Counted from the stretch's first letter, positions 31,669 to 40,523 are shown. The stretch is DNA of 49,265 nucleotides from Streptomyces sp. MH60 (GCF_002939385.1 NZ_MULI01000054.1:1-49265), one strand, 5' to 3'. The notes: a model not told the origin generated them from the sequence alone. Program-made: numbers and translations.

Positions 31669-32424
31669 GTGGACTATCCGAACGACCAGGCCCCGGGCGC
31701 CCCCGTCCGCTCCGGGATTCCCGAGCACGGGCGCGTGCCGAAGTACTACGCCGTCAAGGCGCGGATCGACCGACTCGTCGACGAGCTGGGGGAGGGCGGC
31801 ACCATCCCCACCGAGCGGGACCTGTCCGAGCGCTACGGCGTCGCCCGCGAGACCGTGCGGCAGGCCCTGCGCGAACTCGTGCTGGAGGGCAAGCTGCGCC
31901 GGCAGGGGCGCGGCACCGTGGTCGCGGGGCCGAAGCTGGCGCAGCCGCTGTCCCTGGCCAGCTACACCGAGGGCGTCCGGCGCCAGGGGCGCACCCCCGG
32001 CCGTGCCCTCGTCACCCTCGATCGCTTCCCCTGCCCCGACGCGCTCGCCGCCGAGACCGGCCTCACGCGCGGGGAGCCCGTCTGGCACCTGGAGCGGGTG
32101 CTGCTCGCCGACGACGAGCGGGTCGGGCTGGAGAGCACCTACGTCGCCGTGGCCCGCATCCCCGACCTGGACACCGCCTTCGACCCGGACTCGTCCTTCT
32201 ACGCCCACCTCGCCGCGCAGGGCATCGCCTTCGGAGACGCCGACGAACGCATCGAGACCGTGCTCGCCACCCCGCGCGAGGCCCTGCTCATCGGCACCCC
32301 GCCGGCCCTGCCGATGCTGCTCATCCACCGGGTCTCCCGGGACACCGAGGGCCGCCCGCTGGAGCGGGTGCGCACGCTCTACCGGGGTGACCGGTTCTCG
32401 TTCACGGCCCACCTGAGCGGCTGA
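31669..32424 (+). CDS. GntR-family (HutC/DasR-like) regulator of the phosphonate cluster
   Basis: A 251-residue regulator: N-terminal wHTH (VPKYYAVKARIDRLVDELGE, IPTERDLSERYGVARETVRQ, ALRELVLEGKLRRQGRGT) and a UTRA ligand domain (PLSLASYTEGVRRQGRTPGR, ETVLATPREALLIGTPPALP, VRTLYRGDRFSFTAHL). The layout is strongly reminiscent of DasR. DasR senses amino-sugar phosphates; in this context the ligand is likely a phosphonate or its breakdown product. GTG 31669 is chosen; no ribosome site is visible, so the mRNA may be leaderless. First gene of the phn-like cluster, 131 bp before the oxidase gene. Confidence 0.9.
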   Translation: MDYPNDQAPGAPVRSGIPEHGRVPKYYAVKARIDRLVDELGEGGTIPTERDLSERYGVARETVRQALRELVLEGKLRRQGRGTVVAGPKLAQPLSLASYTEGVRRQGRTPGRALVTLDRFPCPDALAAETGLTRGEPVWHLERVLLADDERVGLESTYVAVARIPDLDTAFDPDSSFYAHLAAQGIAFGDADERIETVLATPREALLIGTPPALPMLLIHRVSRDTEGRPLERVRTLYRGDRFSFTAHLSG

Positions 32425-32467
32425 AAAACACCCTTGCCGGATGCCCGGTAGAATAACGAAAAGGTAA

Positions 32468-32500
32468 CGGGTCTAGCCCAAACGTGATGACCAGTTCACG
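32468..32500. promoter_or_regulatory. DasR-like half-palindrome and dyad before the phosphonate oxidase gene
   Basis: GGTCTAGCCC (32470-32479) differs by one base from the palindromic GGTCTAGACC core used by HutC/DasR-type regulators. It is followed by CGTGA-N8-TCACG (32483-32500). An AT-rich TAGAATAACG (32450-32459), possibly a -10 region, lies just upstream. This gap (32425-32555) is the natural place for the GntR protein to control the operon. Confidence 0.5.
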
Positions 32501-32555
32501 CTCTCGTTGTCAGCCGGATTCCTCCGGTTCCCCGATGCCAAGGAGCGTGGCGGTC

Positions 32556-33680
32556 GTGAAAGTGATAGTCGTCGGAGCCGGCGTGGTGGGCACCATGCAC
32601 GCGTGGCACGCAGTGAACCGCGGCCATGAGGTCGTACAGATCGAGCGCGAGACCGAGGCCCGGGGCGCCTCACTGCGCAATTTCGGCCAGATCTGGGTCA
32701 GTGGCCGAGCGGGCGGTGAGGAGCTGGAGACCGCGCTGCGGGCCCGGGAGCTGTGGGAGGAGATCGGCGGCCGGGTCCCGGCGCTGGGCTTCCGCCCCAA
32801 CGGCTCCCTGACCCCGCTCCGCGGCGACCTGGAGCGCGCCGTCGCCGAGGCGGCCGTCGCCCGCCCGGACGCCGCCGCCCGCGGCCACAAGCTGCTCACC
32901 CCCGGCGAGGCCCGCGCCCTGAACCCGGCCCTTCGCGGCGAGTTCGACGCCGCGCTGTACTGCGAGCGCGACGCCGCCGTGGAACCGCGCACCGCCCAGC
33001 TCGCCCTGCGCGCGGAACTCCGCAAGTCCCCGCGCTACACCTTCCTGCCCGGCCGCGAGGTCCGCGACGTCGTCGGCGAGAGCGCCGTCCGCGACGACCA
33101 CGGCGACACGCACACCGGCGACGTCGTCGTCCTCGCCACCGGCGCCTGGCTCGGCGGCCTGGTGCGTGAACTGGCCGGACCCGACCTGCCCGTGCGCCGG
33201 GTCCGCCTCCAGATGATGCAGACCGACCCCCTCGGCGAACCGCTCACCACCTCGGTCGCCGACGCCGACAGCTTCCGCTACTACCCCGCGTACGGCTCGC
33301 CCGCCCTGGACGAGCTGAACGCCCGGCAGCCGCAGCCGGCCACCGCGGCCGAGCACCGGATGCAGCTGCTGATGGTCCAGCGCGCCGACGGCGGCCTGAC
33401 CATCGGCGACACCCACGAGTACGAGCACCCCTTCGCCTTCGACACCGTCGAGGACCCCTACGAGCACCTCACCGGCGTCGTCGAGTCCCTCCTCGGCCGC
33501 CCGCTGCCCCGGGTCCGCCGCCGCTGGGCCGGCGTGTACGCGCAGTGCACCGACAAGAGCCGCGTCGTGCACCGGCAGCAGGTGCGCGACGGCGTGTGGC
33601 TGGTCACCGGGCCCGGCGGGCGCGGCATGACCTGCTCACCCGCGATAGCCGAGACCACCGCGAACGAACTGGGCTGGTGA
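32556..33680 (+). CDS. FAD-dependent oxidoreductase, TIGR03364-like (phosphonate-linked)
   Basis: A 374-residue DAO-fold flavoenzyme. VKVIVVGAGVVGTMHAWHAV is the FAD-binding start; RGASLRNFGQIWVSGRAGGE, FRPNGSL, LNPALRGEFDAALYCERDAA, VEPRTAQLAL and GGRGMTCSPAIAE follow. This matches the family associated with phosphonate gene clusters, proposed to oxidise the amine of aminoethylphosphonates and thus deliver phosphonoacetaldehyde. That would replace the PhnW transaminase, which is not seen here. GTG 32556 has AGGAG 10 nt upstream; ATG 32535 is less well placed. Its stop overlaps the next gene (GTGA). Confidence 0.88.
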   Translation: MKVIVVGAGVVGTMHAWHAVNRGHEVVQIERETEARGASLRNFGQIWVSGRAGGEELETALRARELWEEIGGRVPALGFRPNGSLTPLRGDLERAVAEAAVARPDAAARGHKLLTPGEARALNPALRGEFDAALYCERDAAVEPRTAQLALRAELRKSPRYTFLPGREVRDVVGESAVRDDHGDTHTGDVVVLATGAWLGGLVRELAGPDLPVRRVRLQMMQTDPLGEPLTTSVADADSFRYYPAYGSPALDELNARQPQPATAAEHRMQLLMVQRADGGLTIGDTHEYEHPFAFDTVEDPYEHLTGVVESLLGRPLPRVRRRWAGVYAQCTDKSRVVHRQQVRDGVWLVTGPGGRGMTCSPAIAETTANELGW

Positions 33681-34390
33681 ACCCCCTGATGAACACGACC
33701 TCCCCCGACAACCGCCTCGTCGTCCTCGACATGGCCGGCACCACCGTCGCCGACGGCGGCCTCGTCGAGCGCGCCTTCGACAGCGCCGCCCGCGCACTCG
33801 GCGTCGCGCCCGGCACCCCGGACCACGCCGAGAAGCTCGACTACGTCCGCGCCACCATGGGCGAGTCCAAGATCTCCGTCTTCCGGCACCTGTTCGGCGA
33901 CGAGGACCGCGCCCGGCGCGCCAACGCGGCCTTCGAGAAGGCGTACGGCGAACTCGTCGACGACGGCCTGATCGCCCCCGTCCCCGGCGCCCGCGAGGCC
34001 GTCGAGGAACTCACCGCCGACGGCCGCACCGTCGTCCTCACCACCGGCTTCGCCCGCGTCACCCAGGACGCCATCCTCGACGCGCTCGGCTGGCGCGACC
34101 TGGTGCCGCTCACCCTGTGCCCCGCCGACGCCGGCGGCCGCGGCCGGCCGTACCCGGACATGGTGCTGGAGGCGTTCCTGCGCACCAAGGCCGCCGACGA
34201 CGTACGGCAGGTCGCCGTCGTCGGCGACACCTCCTACGACGTGCTCAGCGGCGTACGCGCCGGTGCCGGACTGGTCGCCGGGGTGCGCACCGGGGCCCAC
34301 GGCGACGACGCCTTCCGCGAGGCGGGCGCGACCCACGTGCTGGACTCCGTCGCCGCTCTGCCCGCCCTCCTGCGGGGAGCAGCCGGCTGA
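33677..34390 (+). CDS. Phosphonatase-like HAD hydrolase (PhnX-like)
   Basis: A 237-residue HAD enzyme. Motif I is VVLDMAGTTVADGG (nucleophile Asp 18 and a T instead of the general-acid Asp, as in PhnX phosphonatases), motif II TTGF, motif III region GRGRPYPDMVL, motif IV VVGDTSYDVLSG. The cap has MGESKISVF, whose Lys 65 sits where PhnX keeps the Schiff-base Lys (MGxxK), so hydrolysis of phosphonoacetaldehyde to acetaldehyde and phosphate is plausible. The GTG 33677 start is coupled to the oxidase; ATG 33689 is an alternative. The product's pathway is consistent with the upstream FAD enzyme. Confidence 0.87.
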   Translation: MNPLMNTTSPDNRLVVLDMAGTTVADGGLVERAFDSAARALGVAPGTPDHAEKLDYVRATMGESKISVFRHLFGDEDRARRANAAFEKAYGELVDDGLIAPVPGAREAVEELTADGRTVVLTTGFARVTQDAILDALGWRDLVPLTLCPADAGGRGRPYPDMVLEAFLRTKAADDVRQVAVVGDTSYDVLSGVRAGAGLVAGVRTGAHGDDAFREAGATHVLDSVAALPALLRGAAG

Positions 34391-35451
34391 TGAGCACCAC
34401 CAGCAGCGGCATCCGCTTCGACTCGGTCACCGTCGCCTACGACGGCAACGTCGTCCTGGACGCCCTCGACCTCACCGTCGGACCGGGCGAGGTCATGGCG
34501 CTGCTCGGGCCGTCCGGATCCGGCAAGACCACCGCGCTGCGGGCGGTCGCCGGGTTCGTACGGCCCGCCTCCGGGCGGGTGTTCCTCGGCGACCGCGACG
34601 TCACGGCACTGCCCCCGCACCGGCGCGGCATCGGCATGGTCGTCCAGCAGTACGCCCTGTTCCCGCACATGCGGGTGGAGGACAACGTCGCCTTCGGGCT
34701 GAAGGCCCGCAAGGCCGCCAAGGCCGAGATCCGGACCCGGGTGTCCGAGGCGCTGGAGATGACCGGCATGGGCGCCTACGCCCGCCGCCACCCCCGCGAG
34801 CTGTCCGGCGGCCAGCAGCAGCGCGTCGCCATCGCCCGCGCGCTCGCCGTCCGGCCGGACGTCCTGCTCCTCGACGAACCGCTGTCCGCCCTCGACGCCC
34901 AGCTGCGCTCCGGCATGCTCGCCGAACTGGCCCGCCTGCACCGCGAACTGCCCGACGTGTCGATCCTCTACGTCACCCACGACCAGGTCGAGGCCCTCAC
35001 CCTGGCCGACCGGATCGCGGTGATGGACAAGGCCCGCCTCCAGGCCTGCGGCACCCCGCGCGAGCTGTACCGGGCGCCGGCCAACGCGTTCACCGCGTCC
35101 TTCGTCGGCAACGCGAACCTGCTGCCGGTGACCGTCGGCGCCGGGGGAGTGTCCTTCGGGGAAGCCGAGATCAAGGTGGACACGGGAGGAGCCGCGGCAG
35201 GCGCCTCGGCCACCCTGTGCGTACGCCCGCACCTGGTCGGACTCGGCGACGGCCCCAACCGGATCACCGGCACGGTGCGGGAGATCCAGTGGCGGGGCGC
35301 CACGCACCGGCTGTACGTCGACGTCGCCGGACACCAGGTCATGGCCGACGTGCGGGAGTTGCGGGAGCCGCCGGTTCTCGGCGAGGCCGTGACGGTGCAC
35401 TTCGCCGCGGACGACGCGGTGCTGCTGCCCGCGGGGGTGGGCCGTGACTGA
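34390..35451 (+). CDS. ABC transporter ATPase, 2-aminoethylphosphonate type (PhnT-like)
   Basis: A 353-residue peripheral ATPase. Walker A GPSGSGKTTALRA, Q-loop VVQQYALFPHM, signature LSGGQQQRVAIARAL, Walker B VLLLDEPLSALDAQLR and switch His VTHDQVEALTLADR are intact. A C-terminal TOBE domain starts near residue 270. The neighbouring FAD and phosphonatase-like genes plus two permeases and a Fe/thiosulfate-type binding protein favour phosphonate uptake over spermidine/iron. ATG overlaps the HAD stop by one base (TGATG). Confidence 0.9.
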   Translation: MSTTSSGIRFDSVTVAYDGNVVLDALDLTVGPGEVMALLGPSGSGKTTALRAVAGFVRPASGRVFLGDRDVTALPPHRRGIGMVVQQYALFPHMRVEDNVAFGLKARKAAKAEIRTRVSEALEMTGMGAYARRHPRELSGGQQQRVAIARALAVRPDVLLLDEPLSALDAQLRSGMLAELARLHRELPDVSILYVTHDQVEALTLADRIAVMDKARLQACGTPRELYRAPANAFTASFVGNANLLPVTVGAGGVSFGEAEIKVDTGGAAAGASATLCVRPHLVGLGDGPNRITGTVREIQWRGATHRLYVDVAGHQVMADVRELREPPVLGEAVTVHFAADDAVLLPAGVGRD

Positions 35452-36352
35452 GGTCGCACCCGGGCCGGGGGCCGGTGGGGGCTTGTCGCGCCCGCCGCGC
35501 GGTAGCCGGAAATCGAGCACAGCCCCGCGCCGCCCCTACGCAGCGCTCCTGTGGGCCCTCCCGCCGGCGGCCCTGCTCGCCCTCTTCTTCCTCTATCCGC
35601 TCGCCCTCGTCGTCCAGCAGTCCTTCCAGCCGGACACCGGCGGCACCTCGCTCCAGCCGTACGCCGACGTCTTCGCCTCCGCCGCCTTCCGCGAGGCGCT
35701 GTGGACCACCGTGTGGCTGGCGGTGGCGGCCACCGCCGGCTGCCTGGTGCTCGGGTTCGTCCTGGCGCTGGTCATCGCCTTCGTGCCCTTCCCCGGGTCG
35801 AAGGCGGTGGCCCGCTTCATCGACGTCTTCCTGTCCTTCCCGTCCTTCCTGATCACGCTCGCCCTGCTGTTCGTCTACGGCACGGTCGGCATGGCCAACG
35901 GCGCGTGGACCGACGTGACGGGCGCGGCCGAGGGGCCGTTCCGGTTCCTCACCACGCCCTGGGGGGTGCTGCTCGCGGAGATCACGTACTTCACGCCCTT
36001 CGTGATGCGCCCGCTGCTCGCCGCCTTCTCGCAGCTCGACACCGCCCAGCTGGAGGCCGCCGGTTCGCTGGGCGCCCGCGCGCCGCGCATCGTCCGGCGG
36101 ATCATCCTGCCCGAGGCGCTGCCCGCCCTCGCGGCCGGCGGCAGCCTGGTTCTCGTCCTGTGCCTGAACGAGTTCGGCATCGTCCTGTTCACCGGCGCCA
36201 AGGGCGTCACGACCCTGCCGACCCTCGTCTACGGCAAGGCGATCCTGGAGTCCGACTACCCGGGCGCCTGCGTGGTCGCCGTCGTCAACGTCCTGATCTC
36301 CGTGGGCCTCTACGGCCTCTACCGGGTGGTGAGCCGCCGTGCTGGTGCATAG
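35444..36352 (+). CDS. ABC transporter permease, phosphonate type (PhnU-like)
   Basis: A 302-residue inner-membrane permease with six to seven hydrophobic segments, starting ALPPAALLALFFLYPLALVV. The EAA loop near residue 205 reads LEAAGSLGARAPRIVRRIIL, which docks on the ATPase. Upstream GTG 35444 overlaps the ATPase gene by 8 bp. Forms a heterodimer with the next permease. The substrate is inferred from context. Confidence 0.9.
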   Translation: MTEVAPGPGAGGGLSRPPRGSRKSSTAPRRPYAALLWALPPAALLALFFLYPLALVVQQSFQPDTGGTSLQPYADVFASAAFREALWTTVWLAVAATAGCLVLGFVLALVIAFVPFPGSKAVARFIDVFLSFPSFLITLALLFVYGTVGMANGAWTDVTGAAEGPFRFLTTPWGVLLAEITYFTPFVMRPLLAAFSQLDTAQLEAAGSLGARAPRIVRRIILPEALPALAAGGSLVLVLCLNEFGIVLFTGAKGVTTLPTLVYGKAILESDYPGACVVAVVNVLISVGLYGLYRVVSRRAGA

Positions 36353-37136
36353 CCGCGGAGCGAGGTGGGCCGTGTGGACGGTCTTCCTCGTCCTCTTCCT
36401 GCCCCTGTTCGCCCTCCCGCTCCTGGTGGTCCTCGGCGCCTCCTTCGCCACCCGCTGGTCCAGCGTCCTGCCCTCCGGCTTCACCACCGCCCACTACGAG
36501 GCCGCCACCCGCGGCGAGGCCCTCCAGGCGCTCACCACCAGCCTGGTCACCGCCACCGCCGCCAGCCTCCTCGCCCTCGTGGCCGGCACCTGGGCCGCCC
36601 TCGCCGCGGCGGCGCTGGGACAGCGCTACCGCAAGGCGCTCGACGCCCTGTTCGTGCTGCCCCTCGCCGTGCCCTCCGTCGTCGTCGGCCTCGCCACCCT
36701 GGTCGCCTTCTCCCAGCCGCCGATGCTGCTCAACGGCACCCGCTGGATCGTGATCATCGCCCACACCGTGCTGGTCACCGCCTTCGCCCACCAGTCCGTG
36801 TCCGCCGCCCTCACCCGCCTCGACCCGGCCTACGAACAGGCCGCCGCCTCCCTCGGCGCCTCACCGGCGTACGTGCTGTGGCGGGTGCGGCTCCCGCTGC
36901 TGCTGCCGTCCCTGACCGCCGCCGCCGGCCTCTGCTTCGCCCTGTCCATGGGCGAGCTGAGCGCCACGATGATGCTCTACCCGCCCGACTGGACCCCGCT
37001 GCCCGTCCTGATCTACGCGGCCACCGACCGCGGCGCCCTGTTCACCGGCTCCGCCGTGGCCGTGGTCCTCATGACGGCCACCCTCCTGGTGCTGCTCGCC
37101 GTCTCCCGGATCCGCACCAGAGCCTCGTACCGCTGA
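36339..37136 (+). CDS. ABC transporter permease, phosphonate type (PhnV-like)
   Basis: A 265-residue permease with about six membrane segments (WAVWTVFLVLFLPLFALPLL at the start). Its EAA loop is YEQAAASLGASPAYVLWRVR, followed by LCFALSMGELSATMML, typical of the second permease in this family. GTG 36339 overlaps the previous gene by 14 bp, so the two permeases are made in step. Confidence 0.9.
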   Translation: MLVHSRGARWAVWTVFLVLFLPLFALPLLVVLGASFATRWSSVLPSGFTTAHYEAATRGEALQALTTSLVTATAASLLALVAGTWAALAAAALGQRYRKALDALFVLPLAVPSVVVGLATLVAFSQPPMLLNGTRWIVIIAHTVLVTAFAHQSVSAALTRLDPAYEQAAASLGASPAYVLWRVRLPLLLPSLTAAAGLCFALSMGELSATMMLYPPDWTPLPVLIYAATDRGALFTGSAVAVVLMTATLLVLLAVSRIRTRASYR

Positions 37137-37206
37137 ACCGGCACCCGCCGAACCGGTACCGCCGAACCCGACCCCCGCCCCGACCCCGCAAGGAGTTCAC
37201 CTCGCC

Positions 37207-38265
37207 ATGCCCAGGAACGCCCGCAAGCCGCTCGCCGCCGCCGCTCTCGCCGTCCTCGCCGTCCCGCTCACCGCCTGCTCCGGCACCTCCGCCGCCTCCG
37301 ACGAGAACGTCGTCACCGTCTACAGCGCCGACGGCCTCAAGGGCGAGAACGGCGACGGCTGGTACGACCGGGTCTTCGCCGACTTCGAGAAGGAGACCGG
37401 CATCAAGGTCGAGTACGTCGAGGGCGGCTCCGGCGAGATGGTGCAGCGCACCGTCCGCGAGAAGCGCAACCCGCAGGCCGACGTCCTCGTCACCCTCCCG
37501 CCCTTCATCCAGCAGGCCGACACCAAGGGCCTGCTCCAGAAGTACGCCCCCGAGGGCGCCGACCACGTCAGCGGCGCCGACAAGTCCGCGACCGGCACCT
37601 GGACCGCCGTCGTCAACAACTACTTCGGCTTCGTCCACAACACCAAGGAGCTGAAGCAGGCCCCCACCACCTGGGAGGACCTGCTCGACGGCAGGTACGA
37701 GAACAAGCTCCAGTACTCCACCCCCGGCGTCGCCGGCGACGGCACCGCCGTCATCGTCAAGGCCATGCACGACTTCGGCGGCGAGAAGCCCGCCATGGAG
37801 TACCTGAAGAAGCTCCAGGCCAACAACGTCGGCCCGTCCGCCTCCACCGGCAAGCTCGCCCCCAAGGTCGACAAGGGCGAACTGCTCGTCGCCAACGGGG
37901 ACGTGCAGATGAACTACGCCCAGTCCAAGTCCATGCCGAACCTCGGCATCTGGTTCCCGGCCCGCGAGGGCGGAAAGCCCACGACCTTCGCCCTGCCCTA
38001 CGCGGCCGGCCTGGTCACCGACGCCCCGCACACCGAGAACGGCAGGAAGCTCCTCGACTACCTGCTGAGCCAGAAGGCGCAGCGGCAGGTCAGCGAGATC
38101 GGCGGCGGTTTCGCGGCCCGCCAGGACGTCAAGGCCACGGACGCCAACGCCATCGCCCTCACCGGCCTGATGGACGGCGTGGAGGTCTTCGACCCCGACT
38201 GGAACGACATCGAGAAGAACCTCACCTCCTACATCGACGCCTGGAAGGAGGCGACGGGCAGCTGA
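37207..38265 (+). CDS. Phosphonate ABC transporter binding lipoprotein (PhnS-like)
   Basis: A 352-residue extracytoplasmic lipoprotein. Signal peptide with lipobox LAVPLTACSG (Cys at about residue 23), then a class of solute-binding fold related to iron and 2-aminoethylphosphonate binders: VVTVYSADGLKGENGDGWYD, YVEGGSGEMVQRTVREKRNP, VNNYFGFVHNTKELKQ and a C-terminal NGRKLLDYLLSQKAQRQ. It captures substrate for the two permeases. AAGGAG lies 12 nt before the ATG. The 70-bp gap before it contains repeated GCCGAACC units. Last gene of the operon. Confidence 0.9.
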   Translation: MPRNARKPLAAAALAVLAVPLTACSGTSAASDENVVTVYSADGLKGENGDGWYDRVFADFEKETGIKVEYVEGGSGEMVQRTVREKRNPQADVLVTLPPFIQQADTKGLLQKYAPEGADHVSGADKSATGTWTAVVNNYFGFVHNTKELKQAPTTWEDLLDGRYENKLQYSTPGVAGDGTAVIVKAMHDFGGEKPAMEYLKKLQANNVGPSASTGKLAPKVDKGELLVANGDVQMNYAQSKSMPNLGIWFPAREGGKPTTFALPYAAGLVTDAPHTENGRKLLDYLLSQKAQRQVSEIGGGFAARQDVKATDANAIALTGLMDGVEVFDPDWNDIEKNLTSYIDAWKEATGS

Positions 38266-38305
38266 GGAGACCGGGAGCCGAGCCGACCGGGAACTGAGAC
38301 GAGCG

Positions 38306-38334
38306 TTCCCTCAAGATCCGGCACTGTTTAGGCT
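38306..38334 (+). promoter_or_regulatory. Possible promoter of the NagD-like gene
   Basis: TTCCCT (38306-38311) and TAGGCT (38329-38334) are spaced by 17 bp, 40 bp before the ATG. The -10 is good for Streptomyces; the -35 is weak. Confidence 0.35.
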
Positions 38335-38373
38335 GGGGCGCACGCAGGACCGCCCAGGCAGGAGACCGAGCAC

Positions 38374-39153
38374 ATGGCAGACCGCAAGCCCATCGAGTCG
38401 TGGCTCACCGACATGGACGGGGTCCTCATCCACGAAGGCGTGCCGATCCCCGGCGCCGACGCCTTCATCAAGAGGCTCCGCGAATCCGGCAAGCCCTTCC
38501 TGGTCCTCACCAACAACTCGATCTACACCCCGCGCGACCTGCACGCCCGGCTGCGCCGCATGGGCCTGGAGGTGCCGATCGAGTCCATCTGGACCTCGGC
38601 GCTGGCCACCGCCAAGTTCCTGGACGACCAGCGGCCCGGCGGCTCGGCGTACGTCATCGGCGAGGCCGGCCTGACCACGGCCCTGCACGACATCGGCTAC
38701 ATCCTCACCGACCACGACCCCGACTACGTGGTCCTCGGCGAGACCCGCACCTACTCCTTCGAGGCCATGACGAAGGCGGTACGCCTGATCAACGCGGGCG
38801 CCCGCTTCATCTGCACCAACCCCGACGAGACCGGCCCCTCCGCCGAGGGGCCGCTCCCGGCGACCGGCGCGGTGGCCGCCCTGATCACCAAGGCGACCGG
38901 CAAGCAGCCGTACTTCGCCGGCAAGCCCAACCCGCTGATGATGCGCACCGGGCTCAACGCGATCGGCGCCCACTCCGAGACCAGCGCGATGATCGGCGAC
39001 CGCATGGACACCGACGTGCTGGCCGGGATGGAGGCCGGGATGCAGACCTTCCTCGTCCTCACCGGCCTCACCCGGCCCGAGCAGGTCGAGAACTTCCCGT
39101 ACCGCCCGTCCCAGGTGGTCGACTCCATCGCGGACCTCGTGGAACGGGTCTGA
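38374..39153 (+). CDS. HAD-IIA family hydrolase (NagD-like)
   Basis: A 259-residue cytoplasmic phosphatase. Motif I SWLTDMDGVLIHEGVPIPG, motif II LVLTNNSIYTPRDL, motif III in YFAGKPNPLMM and motif IV IGDRMDTDVLAGMEAGM are intact. These enzymes dephosphorylate small phosphates such as nucleotides or sugar phosphates. It may be an independent unit after the phosphonate cluster, with its own promoter-like sequence. Confidence 0.93.
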   Translation: MADRKPIESWLTDMDGVLIHEGVPIPGADAFIKRLRESGKPFLVLTNNSIYTPRDLHARLRRMGLEVPIESIWTSALATAKFLDDQRPGGSAYVIGEAGLTTALHDIGYILTDHDPDYVVLGETRTYSFEAMTKAVRLINAGARFICTNPDETGPSAEGPLPATGAVAALITKATGKQPYFAGKPNPLMMRTGLNAIGAHSETSAMIGDRMDTDVLAGMEAGMQTFLVLTGLTRPEQVENFPYRPSQVVDSIADLVERV

Positions 39154-39255
39154 AACGCGGATGTTCCCCGCATGACCCGATCGGAGTAGCGCACCCCCGC
39201 GCAGGATGCGGTGACGCGTCCCGCGGGGCAGCCTCCAGGTAACTGGAGGTACACG

Positions 39256-39819
39256 ATGGGCTCACTGAAAGTCACGCTCTGTGCCGGAGCCGCGCTGGCC
39301 ACCGTGCTGTGCGCACCGGCGGCCCACGCCTACGCGGCGGACGGCGGGGGTGTCTCCGTGACACCGTCCTCGCCCGCCCCCGGCACCGACGTCACACTCC
39401 GCGTGCCCGACTGCACCGAGAAGACGGCCGTCGCCGTGTCCGCGGCGTTCGAGACGGACGTACGGCTCAGCCTGGCCGCGGGCGACGGCGTCCTCGTCGG
39501 CTCCAGCCGGGTGCGCACCACCGTGCGGGCCGGTGCGTACGCCGTACAGGTCAAGTGCGGCGACCGCGCCCGCAAGGGCACCCTCACCGTCGAGGAGAAC
39601 CGGCGCCCGGACACCCGGCCGTCCGCACCCGCCTCGCCCGTCGCCCCGGTGGACGCGGGCGGCGGCGGCACCGCGCGGCTGGCCGCCGACAGCGCGGAGC
39701 AGGCCCGCTCCGCGCCTCCCGGCACGGCGCACACCGTGACCGGCCTGGTGCTCGCGGGCATCGCCGCCGTCGCCGTGGCGCTGCGCAGCGTCCGCAGCCG
39801 GAGCCGCGGGACGGACTGA
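39256..39819 (+). CDS. Secreted, C-terminally membrane-anchored protein paired with sortase
   Basis: A 187-residue exported protein. Signal peptide in residues 1-28 (LCAGAALATVLCAPAAHAYA), an Ig-like beta domain (VTPSSPAPGTDVTLRVPDCT) and a Pro/Ala-rich stalk. The C-terminus has a hydrophobic segment TGLVLAGIAAVAVALRSV followed by Arg residues, but no clear LPxTG sorting motif. It lies two bp before the class F sortase gene, so a functional link is likely. ATG 39256 follows AACTGGAGGTACACG. Confidence 0.85.
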   Translation: MGSLKVTLCAGAALATVLCAPAAHAYAADGGGVSVTPSSPAPGTDVTLRVPDCTEKTAVAVSAAFETDVRLSLAAGDGVLVGSSRVRTTVRAGAYAVQVKCGDRARKGTLTVEENRRPDTRPSAPASPVAPVDAGGGGTARLAADSAEQARSAPPGTAHTVTGLVLAGIAAVAVALRSVRSRSRGTD

Positions 39820-39821
39820 CC

Positions 39822-40523
39822 ATGTCCGAACAACACGCGCGGGACACCGCGCCGACCGCCGCCCCCGGCGGCCGCCTGGTGACCGGCATCGCCTGGGCGG
39901 TGCTGCTCCTCGGGCTGTGGCTGTGGGGCCGCGAGGCCACCGACGTGCGCGAGGGCATATCCCGGCCGGCCACCGGCGACATGGCGGCGGCCGGGCGTCC
40001 CCCCGACGTCCCCCTGCCCCCGGCCCGCGCACCGCTCGGCGACGCCCGTCCGCAGCGGCTCGACGTCCCCGAACTCGGCATCGACGCCCCCGTCGTGGCC
40101 CGCGGCCTCGACACCGAGGGCGCCATCGAGCCCCCGCCCTTCGACCAGCCCGGCACCGTCGGCTGGTACGCGACCGGCGTCACCCCCGGAGCGGCCGGCA
40201 CCGCCCTGATGGTCGGCCACGTCGACACCGAGACCCGGCCCGCCGTCTTCTACGAGCTGAGCACCCTGGAACCCGGCGAGACGATCCGGGTGACCCGCGC
40301 CGACGACGAGGTCGCCGAGTTCACCGTCGACGACGTCCAGGTCCTCACCCGCGACGGCTTCGACGCCCAGCAGGCCTACGGACCGCGCGAGACGGAACGC
40401 GCCGAACTCCGCCTCATCACCTGCGGCGGCACCTTCGACCACACCACCGACAGCTACACGGCCAACGTCGTCGTCTCCGCCTACCTGACCGGAACCGCCT
40501 CCGCCCGCGACGTCATCCCGTGA
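39822..40523 (+). CDS. Class F sortase
   Basis: A 233-residue membrane transpeptidase. One membrane helix near the N-terminus (LVTGIAWAVLLLGLWLWG), then the sortase barrel: PQRLDVPELGIDAPVV, GWYATGVTPGAAGTALMVGH with catalytic His 133, and ERAELRLITCGGTFDH with catalytic Cys 201. Class F sortases are typical of actinobacteria and are less studied than SrtE; the partner is probably the adjoining secreted protein. Its end overlaps the convergent LysR gene by 11 bp. Confidence 0.92.
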   Translation: MSEQHARDTAPTAAPGGRLVTGIAWAVLLLGLWLWGREATDVREGISRPATGDMAAAGRPPDVPLPPARAPLGDARPQRLDVPELGIDAPVVARGLDTEGAIEPPPFDQPGTVGWYATGVTPGAAGTALMVGHVDTETRPAVFYELSTLEPGETIRVTRADDEVAEFTVDDVQVLTRDGFDAQQAYGPRETERAELRLITCGGTFDHTTDSYTANVVVSAYLTGTASARDVIP

